Notes: generated by a model from the sequence alone, not told the origin. Counted from the first letter of the stretch, positions 8,764 through 16,462 are shown. The stretch is 64,000 nt of DNA from Clostridiales bacterium (GCA_022787165.1 JALFVL010000042.1:62001-126000); one strand, 5' to 3'. Numbers and translations: made by a program.

Positions 8764-10243
8764 GGAGCCACTTCCTGTAATCGAGCTCCATGAACGGCGC
8801 GCGCCGGAACTTTTCCTTCAGATGGAACGGCACGGTGCAGTCGAAGATCGTCTTCGTGCTCACGCCCACATCCGGGATGGAGGGGCTGTACGCCGGGTTG
8901 CTGGACGGGTCGAGCGGATGGCAGCGCACGCCCGGGATCGTGATGATGTCGCGGTCGCCCTGGAAGCGCGTGTTCATCGCCCAGAGCACGTCGTCGGTGT
9001 CAAAGAGATCGACATCCTCGTCCACGAGAATCACATGCTTGAGCTCCGGGAAGGCGGAAAACGCCAGCAGCGCCGCCTGCCGCTGCTTGCCCTCGTCGGT
9101 ATGCACGCTCTTGACGCACTGGAGCACGGCCATGTACTTGCCGCCGCCCGCGCGATGGGCGCAGACGTTTTTGACCTTGCCGGGCAGGGCCTTGTCGATC
9201 AGCGCGAGGATGCTCGCCTCGGTCGGGATGCCCGCCATGTTGACATGCTCCTCGCTCGGGCCGATGCAGGTCTGCATGATCGGGTGGCGGCGATGCGTGA
9301 CCGCCTTGACCTTGAGCAGCCAGCATTCGTGGCTCGCGCGCCCATTGTAGCCGGGAAATTCCGGCATCGCATAACCGGTATGGGAATTCTGATCCTCGAC
9401 CACATGGTTGCTGCCGGCGAGGATCTCGCCCTCGATGACGTATTCGGCGTTGGAGATGGCCGACTCGCGGATCGTCTTGCAGGCGCACAGGCGCACGGGC
9501 TCCCCGCGCAGCGCGCCCGCGATGGAGAGCTCGTCAAAGCCCAGCGGCGTCGTCGGCGGCTCGAAGCAGGAGGTGAGCTCAATCGCCGGGTCCACGCCGA
9601 TGGAGACGGAGATGGGCAGCGGCTGCCCCAGCTCGGTCGCGCGCTCCGCCATCGCGCCGATATGCCGCGAGCCGGGCTGCAGGAAGATCGAAAGCTCGTC
9701 GCGCGACTGAATGCACATGCGGTGAATGGTCACATCCGACAGGCCCGTATCCGGATGCGTGGCGTAGCACATGCCCAGCGTGATATACGGCCCGGCATCC
9801 ATCGGGGTGTTCGTCGGGGCGGGAAGGAGCCGGAACAGATCAAAATCCGGATCGCTCGCCAGATGCACGACCTCCTGCGCGGGGGCGGGCTCCTGCGTCA
9901 CGACGGGCGCAATCGGCTCGCGCACGCATTCGCACAGCAGATGGCCCAGATCCTCCTTCGCGCAGCCGAGCATCGCGGCCACACGGCTGCGGCTGGCCAG
10001 CAGACCGATGAGCACGGAGGCGTCCGGATGGCCGTTGACGCTTTCAAAGAGCATCGCCGGGCCGTTCACGGTCGTCGGGCGCATGACGGTGCCGCCCGCG
10101 CCGACGTAGCGATACACGCCGGAGAGCTCCGCCGCGGGGTCGACCGGCGTCCCCGTGCGGATCAACTGGCCCGGCTGATGGTCAAGAAACGCGATCGCGT
10201 CGCGCAGGGAACGGATGGAAACGGGCCTTCTTTTCACACGCAT
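8756..10243 (-). CDS. UbiD-family prenyl-FMN-dependent (hydroxy)aromatic acid decarboxylase
   Basis: This 495-residue protein is full length for UbiD. Recognisable segments are TIHRMCIQSRDELSIFLQPG in the prFMN-binding domain and NAEYVIEGEIL with the catalytic acidic residues. GYNGRASHECWLLKVKAVTH and the C-terminal helix region are also typical. It reversibly decarboxylates aromatic or unsaturated acids using the cofactor made by the next gene. Two flanking esterases make a plant-phenolic acid (gallate, protocatechuate or similar) the likeliest substrate; ubiquinone synthesis is unlikely in an anaerobic Clostridium. It starts 3 bases after the upstream hydrolase stop. Confidence 0.92.
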   Translation of the reverse strand: MRVKRRPVSIRSLRDAIAFLDHQPGQLIRTGTPVDPAAELSGVYRYVGAGGTVMRPTTVNGPAMLFESVNGHPDASVLIGLLASRSRVAAMLGCAKEDLGHLLCECVREPIAPVVTQEPAPAQEVVHLASDPDFDLFRLLPAPTNTPMDAGPYITLGMCYATHPDTGLSDVTIHRMCIQSRDELSIFLQPGSRHIGAMAERATELGQPLPISVSIGVDPAIELTSCFEPPTTPLGFDELSIAGALRGEPVRLCACKTIRESAISNAEYVIEGEILAGSNHVVEDQNSHTGYAMPEFPGYNGRASHECWLLKVKAVTHRRHPIMQTCIGPSEEHVNMAGIPTEASILALIDKALPGKVKNVCAHRAGGGKYMAVLQCVKSVHTDEGKQRQAALLAFSAFPELKHVILVDEDVDLFDTDDVLWAMNTRFQGDRDIITIPGVRCHPLDPSSNPAYSPSIPDVGVSTKTIFDCTVPFHLKEKFRRAPFMELDYRKWLHE

Positions 10244-10246
10244 CGC

Positions 10247-11179
10247 TCAAGCTCCCCTCTCGAGCGCCGGGACGGCCGGCTTCCTTCCGGCGAGCACATC
10301 CTGCACAAAGCCGAAGACGACCCGCTGGTTTTCTTCCTCCCCAAAGCGTCTATCGCCATGCCCCGCGCCCTCCAGCAGCGTGAGGAACACCCTGTCCCCC
10401 AGGCCCTTCTCGCGAAGGCCCCGGACGAATTCCTCGCTCTGCGCGCAGGGCACCAGCTTGTCCGCCGTGCCATGCTGCACGAGCATCGGCGCCATCCGCG
10501 CGCCCGCGTAGCTCAGGGGATTGGCCCGCTCGCAGAGCGCGTCGGGCGCCTGCGCGACGGGCATGCCCAGATACTTCGATTCAGGGGACTGCGGCAGGTC
10601 GTGCTCTGCGATGCCCATGCCGTTCTCCCTTGCCTGCGCGTCCATGGTCTTGAAATCCATCGGCCCGAACTGGTCGACCGCCGCCAGCACAAGGGGCTGC
10701 GGCGCCTCCTGCGGCACATCCGTCTCGCCGGAGAACGCGCCGTTGGGGATGTTCATGCCCAGCATGGCCGCCAGGTTGCCGCCCGCGCTTCCGCCGATGG
10801 CGATGAGGCGCTGCGCATCCAGACAGAGCCGCGCCGCATGCGCCTTGACATGGCGCACGGCCGCCCGCGCATCCAGCACGGCCGCCGGGAAGGCCGCCTC
10901 GCCGGAGAGCCTGTATTCGACGGCGACGACGGCGATGCCTCGCCCAAGCGCCTCCAGATACGGCGTCAGATGGCCGTCGCGCTTGTCGCCCATCGCGAAG
11001 CCGCCGCCGTGGATGTAGATCAGCGCGGGAAACGGCCCCTCGCCTGCCTCGGGCAAATAGACATCCAGCCGCTGATTTTCGCTCAGACTGCCGTAGGGCA
11101 GATCGAGCGTCTTCCGGGCAATGCCGCTGATATCCGCCATCGGCGGCGTCAGGTCGTTCGGGCGTTTTGTCTGCTGCAT
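10247..11179 (-). CDS. Alpha/beta hydrolase of the HSL/acetyl-esterase type
   Basis: This 310-residue enzyme has the oxyanion-hole motif YIHGGGFAMGD, the nucleophile elbow GGSAGGNLA, a catalytic Asp in QHGTADKLV and the His in GAGHGD. That is the complete triad of the hormone-sensitive-lipase family. The start at 11179 was chosen because AAGGAGG lies 9 bases upstream; the frame itself is open further upstream. No signal peptide is seen. It is first in the operon with UbiD, UbiX and the large esterase, so it probably hydrolyses short-chain or aromatic esters feeding the decarboxylase. Confidence 0.85.
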   Translation of the reverse strand: MQQTKRPNDLTPPMADISGIARKTLDLPYGSLSENQRLDVYLPEAGEGPFPALIYIHGGGFAMGDKRDGHLTPYLEALGRGIAVVAVEYRLSGEAAFPAAVLDARAAVRHVKAHAARLCLDAQRLIAIGGSAGGNLAAMLGMNIPNGAFSGETDVPQEAPQPLVLAAVDQFGPMDFKTMDAQARENGMGIAEHDLPQSPESKYLGMPVAQAPDALCERANPLSYAGARMAPMLVQHGTADKLVPCAQSEEFVRGLREKGLGDRVFLTLLEGAGHGDRRFGEEENQRVVFGFVQDVLAGRKPAVPALERGA

Positions 11180-11294
11180 GATCAAAATTCCTCCTTGAAC
11201 GGCGGCGCTTTGCTGCTTCGGCGCGCAGGACGCCGTCCGTCTCTGCCCCCCGCGCCCCTCTCCGCTGCGGGAAAGGCCGTATTTCTGCGCATCC

Positions 11295-11324
11295 AGCATA
11301 GCACCCGCGTCTTGAAAAAGTAAA
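11295..11324 (-). promoter_or_regulatory. Possible promoter of the esterase/UbiD operon
   Basis: On the minus strand TTTACT and TATGCT are separated by 18 bases, about 115 bases upstream of the first gene. The match is moderate. Confidence 0.4.
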
Positions 11325-11488
11325 GGCGGATTTCCGAATTGCTTATTTGATTTTTTTGTCTTTAATCAGAGGAAAAAGCGCTTCATCCCCTTTTTTCCCC
11401 TGATTCTCCCGAATAAAGCGGCTTCCTCGATGCCGGAGCGCCCCAAGCGCTTATTCTATATTCTTTTATATTTCCATCCTTTGGGCAA

Positions 11489-11519
11489 GAAAAAAGCGCC
11501 GGGCTCTCTTCCGGCGCTT
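11489..11519 (-). terminator. Intrinsic terminator of the ZIP transporter gene
   Basis: An 8-bp AGCGCCGG/CCGGCGCT stem followed by a T run on the minus strand, about 30 bases past the ZIP stop. The interval 11325-11488 shows only AT-rich DNA and no gene. Confidence 0.88.
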
Positions 11520-11545
11520 CCGCTTTTCAGTTGTTGATCCCGGCC

Positions 11546-12322
11546 TCATCCCAGCGCGACATCCAGCGCCATCATGAGCGTAAAGCCCAGCGCGAAGAGG
11601 ATCGTCCCGACATTGGAATGCTCGCCCTCGGACATTTCGGGGATGAGCTCCTCGACCACGACGTAGACCATCGCGCCGGCCGCGAAGCCCAGCAGATACG
11701 GCAGCGCCGGCACGGCCAGCCCCGCCGCCAGAATCGTCAGCAGCGCGCCCGCCGGCTCCACCGCGCCGGAGAGCATGCCGCAGGCAAAGGCCCTCCCCTT
11801 GCCCATCCCCTCCGCGCGCAGCGGCATGGAGATGATCGCGCCCTCCGGAAAATTCTGAATGGCGATGCCCACGGAGAGCGTCAGCGCCGCGGCGAAGCCC
11901 AACTCCGCGCTGCCGCCCAGCCAGCCCGCGAGCACGACGCCGACGGCCATGCCCTCCGGCAGATTGTGCAGCACGACGGCGAGCACCATCATCGTCGTGC
12001 GGGAGAGCGCCGCCCTCGGGCCCTCGGCCTGCTCGCTGTTCAGATGCAGATGGGGAATGAGCCTGTCCAGCAGCAGCAGGAACAGCACACCGATCCAGAA
12101 GCCGACAGCCGCCGGGAAGAACGACCATTTGCCCAGGCCCGCCGCCTGCTCCATCGCGGGAATCAGCAGGCTCCAGACCGAGGCCGCGACCATCACGCCG
12201 GCCGCAAAGCCCGTCAGCGCGCGCTGCAGCGTTCGGCTCATCTGATCGCGCATGAAAAAGACGCAGCCGGCGCCCAGCGCCGTGCCCAAAAACGGAAGAA
12301 AGATGCTCACAAGAATATGCAC
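11546..12322 (-). CDS. ZIP family divalent metal transporter
   Basis: This 258-residue membrane protein has about eight hydrophobic segments. It carries the ZIP metal-site motifs HNLPEGMAVG and QNFPEGAIIS in paired helices, followed by GAVEPAGAL and VVEELIPEM. A His-rich short loop (PHLHLNSEQ) precedes the binding helices. It imports zinc, iron or manganese, and the specificity is not readable. The start is a GTG at 12322 with GGAGGAG 7 bases upstream; the frame extends further upstream but without a ribosome site. It stands alone, with its own promoter and terminator. Confidence 0.9.
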   Translation of the reverse strand: MHILVSIFLPFLGTALGAGCVFFMRDQMSRTLQRALTGFAAGVMVAASVWSLLIPAMEQAAGLGKWSFFPAAVGFWIGVLFLLLLDRLIPHLHLNSEQAEGPRAALSRTTMMVLAVVLHNLPEGMAVGVVLAGWLGGSAELGFAAALTLSVGIAIQNFPEGAIISMPLRAEGMGKGRAFACGMLSGAVEPAGALLTILAAGLAVPALPYLLGFAAGAMVYVVVEELIPEMSEGEHSNVGTILFALGFTLMMALDVALG

Positions 12323-12383
12323 AGGGTTTCTCCTCCTCTTCGTATGCTCGCTCGGAACCGCGCGGCTCCGCCGTGCCGCCAAC

Positions 12384-12412
12384 AGGATACGTCATTTTGA
12401 CCCCCGTGTCAA
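12384..12412 (-). promoter_or_regulatory. Sigma-A type promoter of the ZIP gene
   Basis: TTGACA and TATCCT separated by 17 bases on the minus strand, about 60 bases upstream of the GTG start. Between this and the divergent cassette promoter (12413-12561) lie a short palindrome (TCCTCC-AAA-GGAGGA, 12508-12522) and AT-rich DNA, but no gene. Confidence 0.8.
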
Positions 12413-12561
12413 TGCATCTGTTTGCGGAGCCTACCCAATTTCCGCGCAGCGCTTTCGCGCGTGAAACCGGCAGCCTGAACAGCCATATCCCCTGAAATAT
12501 GGGAAACTCCTCCAAAGGAGGAATCATAACGCAATTTTTAAAAACTTTTTAAGAATTGCTC

Positions 12562-12590
12562 TTGATTTTTTCCGGCTTTTCGTTTAAAAT
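12562..12590 (+). promoter_or_regulatory. Promoter of the PqqD/radical SAM cassette
   Basis: TTGATT and TAAAAT separated by exactly 17 bases, about 75 bases upstream of the PqqD-like gene, in an AT-rich tract that contrasts with the GC-rich surroundings. Confidence 0.75.
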
Positions 12591-12667
12591 ATCCGTTGAA
12601 GAGAATTCATAGCAGGTGTATCTTTAAAGATTAGGCCTGTTATGTCGAAAATGGGAGCAGGGCTGAT

Positions 12668-13015
12668 ATGGAGCCGCGCAAGAATTCCGAATCCCCTTCC
12701 GGCATGCCGGAGGATTCCTTCTTCGCCAAAGATACGGCGCGTTACCGCGTCTCCCCGGACTATGTGCTGCGGGAGGTCGCTGGGGAATGCGTGATGATCC
12801 CCATCGGTGAGGGCTGCAAAATCAGCAATGCGCTGATGGCCCCCAACGAAACGGCCGTCTTTCTCTTCAAGGCCTTTGCGCAGCCCGCCCGCAGGGCGGA
12901 GGTTCTGCAAAAGGCCTTGAGCGAATACGACGCCCCGGCAGACGTGCTCTGCCGCTCCATCGATCATTTTATTGCAGAAACCGTAGCATACGGCATTCTG
13001 GAGGAGGTTGAATAG
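12668..13015 (+). CDS. PqqD-like peptide-recognition protein
   Basis: This 115-residue protein matches the PqqD fold in size and pattern: an N-terminal beta region (YVLREVAGECVMIPIG), then NETAVFLFKAFAQPA, and a C-terminal helical part ending with VAYGILEEVE. PqqD-like domains bind leader peptides and present them to radical SAM or other modifying enzymes in RiPP pathways. Here it is first in a cassette with a small Cys-containing protein, a radical SAM/SPASM enzyme and an HPr-kinase-like protein. The next gene starts one base after its stop codon. Assignment rests on pattern and context, since PqqD sequences are divergent. Confidence 0.75.
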   Translation: MEPRKNSESPSGMPEDSFFAKDTARYRVSPDYVLREVAGECVMIPIGEGCKISNALMAPNETAVFLFKAFAQPARRAEVLQKALSEYDAPADVLCRSIDHFIAETVAYGILEEVE

Positions 13016-13016
13016 C

Positions 13017-13418
13017 ATGAACAAGGTTTGGCAGGAGCCGCAGGTGATGGTGCAGCAGTTTGTGGCCAATGAGTATGTCGCGGCGTGCGGAGATCAGTAT
13101 AAGACTTATCTGTTTGAATGCAACGCTCCGGGAGGTTGGCTCACTTACTATAGTCAACATGATAATGCCGTTGATGGCCAGCATGTTGACGATGGTAGTG
13201 ACTATACGTTCTTTAGAACGTATTCTCCTTGCAACGAGAAACACGAAACAGGCGATATCGATGATTTTTACGATGGCTATGTCACCGACCGCAGAGGAAA
13301 TGAGACCCCAGTTATTGTTTGGCTCGAATATGTATTTTTCCGTGGGGAACGCTATTTTAAAAACGCTCATGCCACTACAAAATTAAATATGAATGCATGG
13401 GAAACCGGTAAGTCCTGA
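13017..13418 (+). CDS. Small Cys-containing protein, candidate RiPP-type substrate
   Basis: This 133-residue protein begins MNKVWQEPQVMVQQF and then carries ANEYVAACGD, followed by YLFECNAPGG and TYSPCNEKHE; it ends MNAWETGKS. Such small proteins with a conserved N-terminal segment and a few Cys (here C24, C35 and C71) recur in gut Clostridia, from memory and not checked here. There is no classical signal peptide or membrane segment. GGAGG lies 9 bases before the ATG, inside the end of the PqqD-like gene. The sequence is more AT-rich than its neighbours. Being next to PqqD and a radical SAM enzyme makes it the likely substrate, but no function is known and it may be an ordinary exported or structural protein. 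Confidence 0.65.
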   Translation: MNKVWQEPQVMVQQFVANEYVAACGDQYKTYLFECNAPGGWLTYYSQHDNAVDGQHVDDGSDYTFFRTYSPCNEKHETGDIDDFYDGYVTDRRGNETPVIVWLEYVFFRGERYFKNAHATTKLNMNAWETGKS

Positions 13419-13446
13419 TTCCTCATCTTTCTCAAAAACGCTTTAT

Positions 13447-13476
13447 GGATCGGAGCCTCGCGTTCCGATCCTTTTT
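13447..13476 (+). terminator. Intrinsic terminator or attenuator inside the cassette
   Basis: A perfect 8-bp stem (GGATCGGA/TCCGATCC) with a 9-base loop, followed by TTTTT, lies between the small protein gene and the radical SAM gene. Partial termination here would yield more substrate than enzyme mRNA, a common arrangement in peptide-modification operons. Confidence 0.85.
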
Positions 13477-13501
13477 CTGACCGGAAAGGAGAATCCCGAC
13501 C

Positions 13502-14611
13502 ATGCTGGAGATGGAGGACGCCTCCACGCCGGAGCGCGCGCTCATCGAAATCGCCAAGGCGCGCAGGGCGCCCATCAACGGGAGCCTCGAGCTGCTGCCG
13601 CTGTGCAACATGCGCTGCGACATGTGCTACGTTCGCCTGAGCCGGGCGGAGATGGAGCGCCTTGGCCGCCTGCGCACGGCGGAGGAATGGCTCTCTCTGG
13701 CGGAGCAGATGCGCCGCGCGGGCGTGCTGTTCCTGCTGCTGACCGGCGGCGAGCCGCTGCTCTACCCCGGCTTCAAGACGCTCTTTGCCGCGCTCCGGTC
13801 GATGGGCTTCGTGCTGACGATCAACACCAACGCGACGCTGATTGACGAGGGCTGGGCGGATTTCCTCGCGCAGCACAGGCCCCGGCGCGTTAACGTCACG
13901 CTCTACGGCGCGGATGAGGCGGATTATGCGCGTCTTTGCCATTTTCCGGGCGGCTTTGCCCGCGCCCTGCGGGGCATCCGCCTGCTTCGCGCGCGCGGAA
14001 TCGACGTCAAGCTCAGCTTCAGCGTGACGCGCGCGAACCTGCCCCACATGGAGCGTGTCTTCGCCCTCGGCGGCGAGCTCGACGTCCCCGTACACATCGA
14101 CCCCTACATGATGCCCGCCGTCCGCGAGCGCAGCCTGCCCTTTGACAGCCAGTCCCGCGTCTCGCCGGAGGAGGCGGCCCGCGCCGCGCTGCGCGCGCTG
14201 CGGCTCCAGCTGCCGGAGGATTTCTTCCGCCAATACGTCCGCCAGAGCCTTGAGCGGGTGCGCGATCCCGCCTTCCCCCGGGGCGACGGCCATGTCTCCT
14301 GCCTCGCGGGCAATTGCTCCTTCACGGTCAACTGGCAGGGCGAGATGCGCCCCTGCGTGGTGCTCTCCTCCCCGTCCGTCCCGGTCTTTGACACCGGGTT
14401 TGACGCCGCCTGGCAGACGATCTGCGAGCAGACGCGGGCAATCCGCATCCATCCCCAATGCACGCAATGCAGCCTGCGGCCTCTGTGCAAGATTTGCGCG
14501 GCGGCGGCCCTGCTGGAAACCGGCGCGTTTGACGGCATACCGCCCTACCTCTGCCGCTATGCCGAGGAGACCCTCCGGCTGCTTTTGGAGGAGGAAAAGC
14601 TGCATGGATAA
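13502..14611 (+). CDS. Radical SAM/SPASM-domain enzyme
   Basis: The 369-residue protein has the radical SAM motif CNMRCDMCY at residues 35-43, then LLLTGGEPLLYPGF with the SAM-contacting GGE motif. The C-terminal half has a cysteine set (CLAGNCSF, EMRPCVV, CTQCSLRPLCKICAA, LCRYAEE) typical of a SPASM domain with auxiliary [4Fe-4S] clusters. These enzymes modify peptide side chains by radical chemistry, for example thioether or carbon-carbon links. The ATG at 13502 is preceded by AAAGGAG. It overlaps the kinase-like gene by 8 bases. The likely substrate is the small protein just upstream, with the PqqD-like protein delivering it. Confidence 0.9.
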   Translation: MLEMEDASTPERALIEIAKARRAPINGSLELLPLCNMRCDMCYVRLSRAEMERLGRLRTAEEWLSLAEQMRRAGVLFLLLTGGEPLLYPGFKTLFAALRSMGFVLTINTNATLIDEGWADFLAQHRPRRVNVTLYGADEADYARLCHFPGGFARALRGIRLLRARGIDVKLSFSVTRANLPHMERVFALGGELDVPVHIDPYMMPAVRERSLPFDSQSRVSPEEAARAALRALRLQLPEDFFRQYVRQSLERVRDPAFPRGDGHVSCLAGNCSFTVNWQGEMRPCVVLSSPSVPVFDTGFDAAWQTICEQTRAIRIHPQCTQCSLRPLCKICAAAALLETGAFDGIPPYLCRYAEETLRLLLEEEKLHG

Positions 14612-15515
14612 GTGCTTTCGCATCGGCGATTTCCGCTTTCGCCTGCTCGCCCCGGATTCCCTCCCCTGCCCCGCAGGCTTTCTGCGCTTTGAAACGGCAA
14701 GCGCCGATGTCGAAATGACCTTTCGCGTTTGCCTGAGCGACAGCCTTCCCCCGCCGGAGGGGGAGATCATCGCCAGACGGCCCGACCTCGTCGTCTATGC
14801 CTCGCCGCAGGGGGAGAGCCGCCTCATCGGCCTGCGCGGGCGCGAGGGCTTCTATGCCCGCTACCGGGAGCTGTCGGGCGGGGAGGCGGAGGTGCTCCTC
14901 TCTGCCGCGGCGGCGCAGGAGCTGCGCGTCGACCCGGTGTTTGCCTCCCTCTTCGCGCTGGAACGGCACATGCTGCGCCGGGACAGCCTGATTCTCCATT
15001 GCGCGTACACGGTCTGCCGCGGCGAGGCGATTCTCTTCTCCGGCCCCTCCGGCATCGGCAAGTCCACGCAGGCGGCGCTCTGGGCGCGATACCGGGGCAG
15101 CCGCGTCGTCAACGGCGACCGCGCGCTGCTTCGCCGCGACGCCGGGCGATGGCTGGCCTGCGGCTGGCCCGTCTGCGGCTCCTCGGGCATCTGCGAGGTC
15201 GAGGATACGCCGGTTCGGGCGATCGTCATGCTGCGCCAGGGCAGGGCCAATCGCGTCGAGCGGCTCTCTCCCCTTCAGGCCTTCGCAAGCCTCTACGCGC
15301 AGATCACGATCAACGGCTGGAACCGCGCGTTTGCGCAGCAGGCGATGGCGCTCATCGAGGCGCTCGTCGCGCAGGCGCCCGTGCTGCTGCTGACCTGCGA
15401 CATGACGCAGGACGCCGTCGCCTGTCTGGAAGCCGCCGTGTTTCCCCAAGGCCGCGAGGATGACGCGGCCGCTTCCGGCGGCGTAGCGCCCGACAGTCCC
15501 CCGCGCCGCGCGTGA
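14604..15515 (+). CDS. HPr-kinase/PEPCK-fold-like protein of RiPP type
   Basis: The start at 14604 gives 303 residues. The Walker A motif GPSGIGKST lies at residues 147-155, followed by VVNGDRALLRRD, which resembles the acidic segment after the P-loop in HPr kinase and PEPCK folds. The N-terminal 130 residues lack the HPr-kinase receptor domain, and the kinase part is short. Similar proteins accompany PqqD-like domains in other RiPP clusters, where some phosphorylate the peptide. It overlaps the radical SAM gene by 8 bases with GGAGGAGG just upstream. It may phosphorylate the modified product or act as a nucleotide-dependent maturation factor. Confidence 0.7.
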   Translation: MDKCFRIGDFRFRLLAPDSLPCPAGFLRFETASADVEMTFRVCLSDSLPPPEGEIIARRPDLVVYASPQGESRLIGLRGREGFYARYRELSGGEAEVLLSAAAAQELRVDPVFASLFALERHMLRRDSLILHCAYTVCRGEAILFSGPSGIGKSTQAALWARYRGSRVVNGDRALLRRDAGRWLACGWPVCGSSGICEVEDTPVRAIVMLRQGRANRVERLSPLQAFASLYAQITINGWNRAFAQQAMALIEALVAQAPVLLLTCDMTQDAVACLEAAVFPQGREDDAAASGGVAPDSPPRRA

Positions 15516-15606
15516 GGGCAGGGCGCATCGGCTCGAGCAATCCCCTGACAGCACGCCCGACATGCCGGCGGGGGATTTTTCATTTCGGGGTGAGGAAAGG
15601 AGAGCG

Positions 15607-15646
15607 AAAAAATACCCGGCAGGATATAAACAATCCTGTCGGGTAT
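15607..15646 (-). terminator. Intrinsic terminator of the tRNA operon
   Basis: A 14-bp stem (ATACCCGACAGGAT with ATCCTGCCGGGTAT, one G-U pair) and a 7-base loop are followed by six Ts on the minus strand, directly after tRNA-Leu. Confidence 0.95.
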
Positions 15647-15647
15647 G

Positions 15648-15734
15648 TGGTGCGGGAAACAGGACTTGAACCTGCATGAAATTGCTTTCACTAGAACCTG
15701 AATCTAGCGCGTCTGCCAATTCCGCCATTCCCGC
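15648..15734 (-). tRNA. tRNA-Leu (CAG)
   Basis: An 87-base class II tRNA starting GCGGGAATGGCGGAATTGG, with a variable arm, anticodon loop TTCAGGT, T arm with GGTTCAAGTCC and an encoded CCA. Confidence 0.96.
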
Positions 15735-15742
15735 AAAAAAGA

Positions 15743-15827
<85 letters not shown>

Positions 15828-15836
15828 ATATAAAAT

Positions 15837-15912
15837 TGGAGCTGGTGAAGGGAATCGAACCCGCAACCTGCTGATTACAAATCAGCTGCTCTGCCAATTG
15901 AGCTACACCAGC
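15837..15912 (-). tRNA. tRNA-Thr (TGT)
   Basis: A 76-base tRNA with acceptor GCTGGTG, anticodon loop TTTGTAA, T arm GGTTCGATTCC and an encoded CCA. Confidence 0.96.
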
Positions 15913-15946
15913 ACGATCTCAATGGTGTGAGCACGAAAGAAAAATA

Positions 15947-16023
15947 TGGCGACGCGGAAGGGGCTCGAACCCTCGACCTCCAGCGTGACAGGCTGGCATT
16001 CTAACCGACTGAACTACCGCGCC
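15947..16023 (-). tRNA. tRNA-Asp (GTC)
   Basis: A 77-base tRNA with acceptor GGCGCGG, anticodon loop CTGTCAC, T arm GGTTCGAGCCC and an encoded CCA. Confidence 0.96.
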
Positions 16024-16029
16024 GTATAA

Positions 16030-16105
16030 TGGTGGGCCTTCAGGGTTTCGAACCCCGGACCGAGCGGTTATGAGCCGCCTGCTCTGACCACTGAGCTAAA
16101 GGCCC
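16030..16105 (-). tRNA. tRNA with CAT anticodon, probably tRNA-Ile2 (lysidine type)
   Basis: A 76-base tRNA, acceptor GGGCCTT paired with AAGGCCC, anticodon loop CTCATAA within GCGG/CCGC, and an encoded CCA. The body (CCTTTAGCTCAG and CGGCTCATAACCG) resembles Bacillus tRNA-Ile2 more than elongator tRNA-Met, so CAU is probably modified to lysidine and reads AUA. Confidence 0.88.
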
Positions 16106-16131
16106 CTGAAGAACCATCCGATTGAAAAAAA

Positions 16132-16206
16132 TGGTGACCCCGAGGGGAATCGAACCCCTGTTATCGCCGTGAAAGGGCGGTGTCTTGACCTCTTGACCAC
16201 GGGGCC
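16132..16206 (-). tRNA. tRNA-Glu (TTC)
   Basis: A 75-base tRNA with acceptor GGCCCCG, anticodon loop CTTTCAC, T arm GGTTCGATTCC and an encoded CCA. Confidence 0.96.
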
Positions 16207-16227
16207 GCAACGTTTGCCGAGAAAAAT

Positions 16228-16304
16228 TGGTCGGAGTGAAGGGATTTGAACCCCCGACCCCATGCTCCCAAAGCACGTGCGCTACCAAGCTGCGCTACAC
16301 TCCG
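16228..16304 (-). tRNA. tRNA-Pro (TGG)
   Basis: A 77-base tRNA with acceptor CGGAGTG, anticodon loop TTTGGGA, T arm GGTTCAAATCC and an encoded CCA. It is first of the seven-tRNA operon. Confidence 0.96.
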
Positions 16305-16341
16305 CCGGAAACACGCTTCCCTGATCTCAGGCACGAAATAT

Positions 16342-16370
16342 ATTATACAGGAGACTGTCGGTTCTGTCAA
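16342..16370 (-). promoter_or_regulatory. Consensus promoter of the seven-tRNA operon
   Basis: Perfect TTGACA and TATAAT hexamers with a 17-base spacer on the minus strand, about 35 bases before tRNA-Pro. Confidence 0.95.
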
Positions 16371-16433
16371 CTGCTTTTTTGCGCTTTTTCGCCGTCTGTC
16401 CCAATCTTTGTCCGAAAATTCGCCCGCCGCCGG

Positions 16434-16462
16434 TTGACAGAAGCGCCGCGTTTTGTTATGCT
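16434..16462 (+). promoter_or_regulatory. Promoter of the methionine gamma-lyase-family gene
   Basis: TTGACA and TATGCT separated by 17 bases, divergent from the tRNA promoter and about 100 bases before the ATG at 16563. Confidence 0.75.

Noticed and set aside
8675-11323. An 882-codon plus-strand open frame opposite UbiD and the hydrolase
   Set aside because: Antisense shadow; the minus strand has motif-bearing genes with ribosome sites and coupled ends.
11466-12527. A 353-codon minus-strand frame overlapping the ZIP gene
   Set aside because: It is low-complexity (Gly/Arg-rich), whereas the other frame encodes the ZIP metal-site motifs with a GTG start and good ribosome site.
16030-16105. 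Elongator or initiator tRNA-Met for the CAT-anticodon tRNA
   Set aside because: The acceptor and anticodon stem resemble Bacillus tRNA-Ile2 more; a tRNA classifier would settle it.
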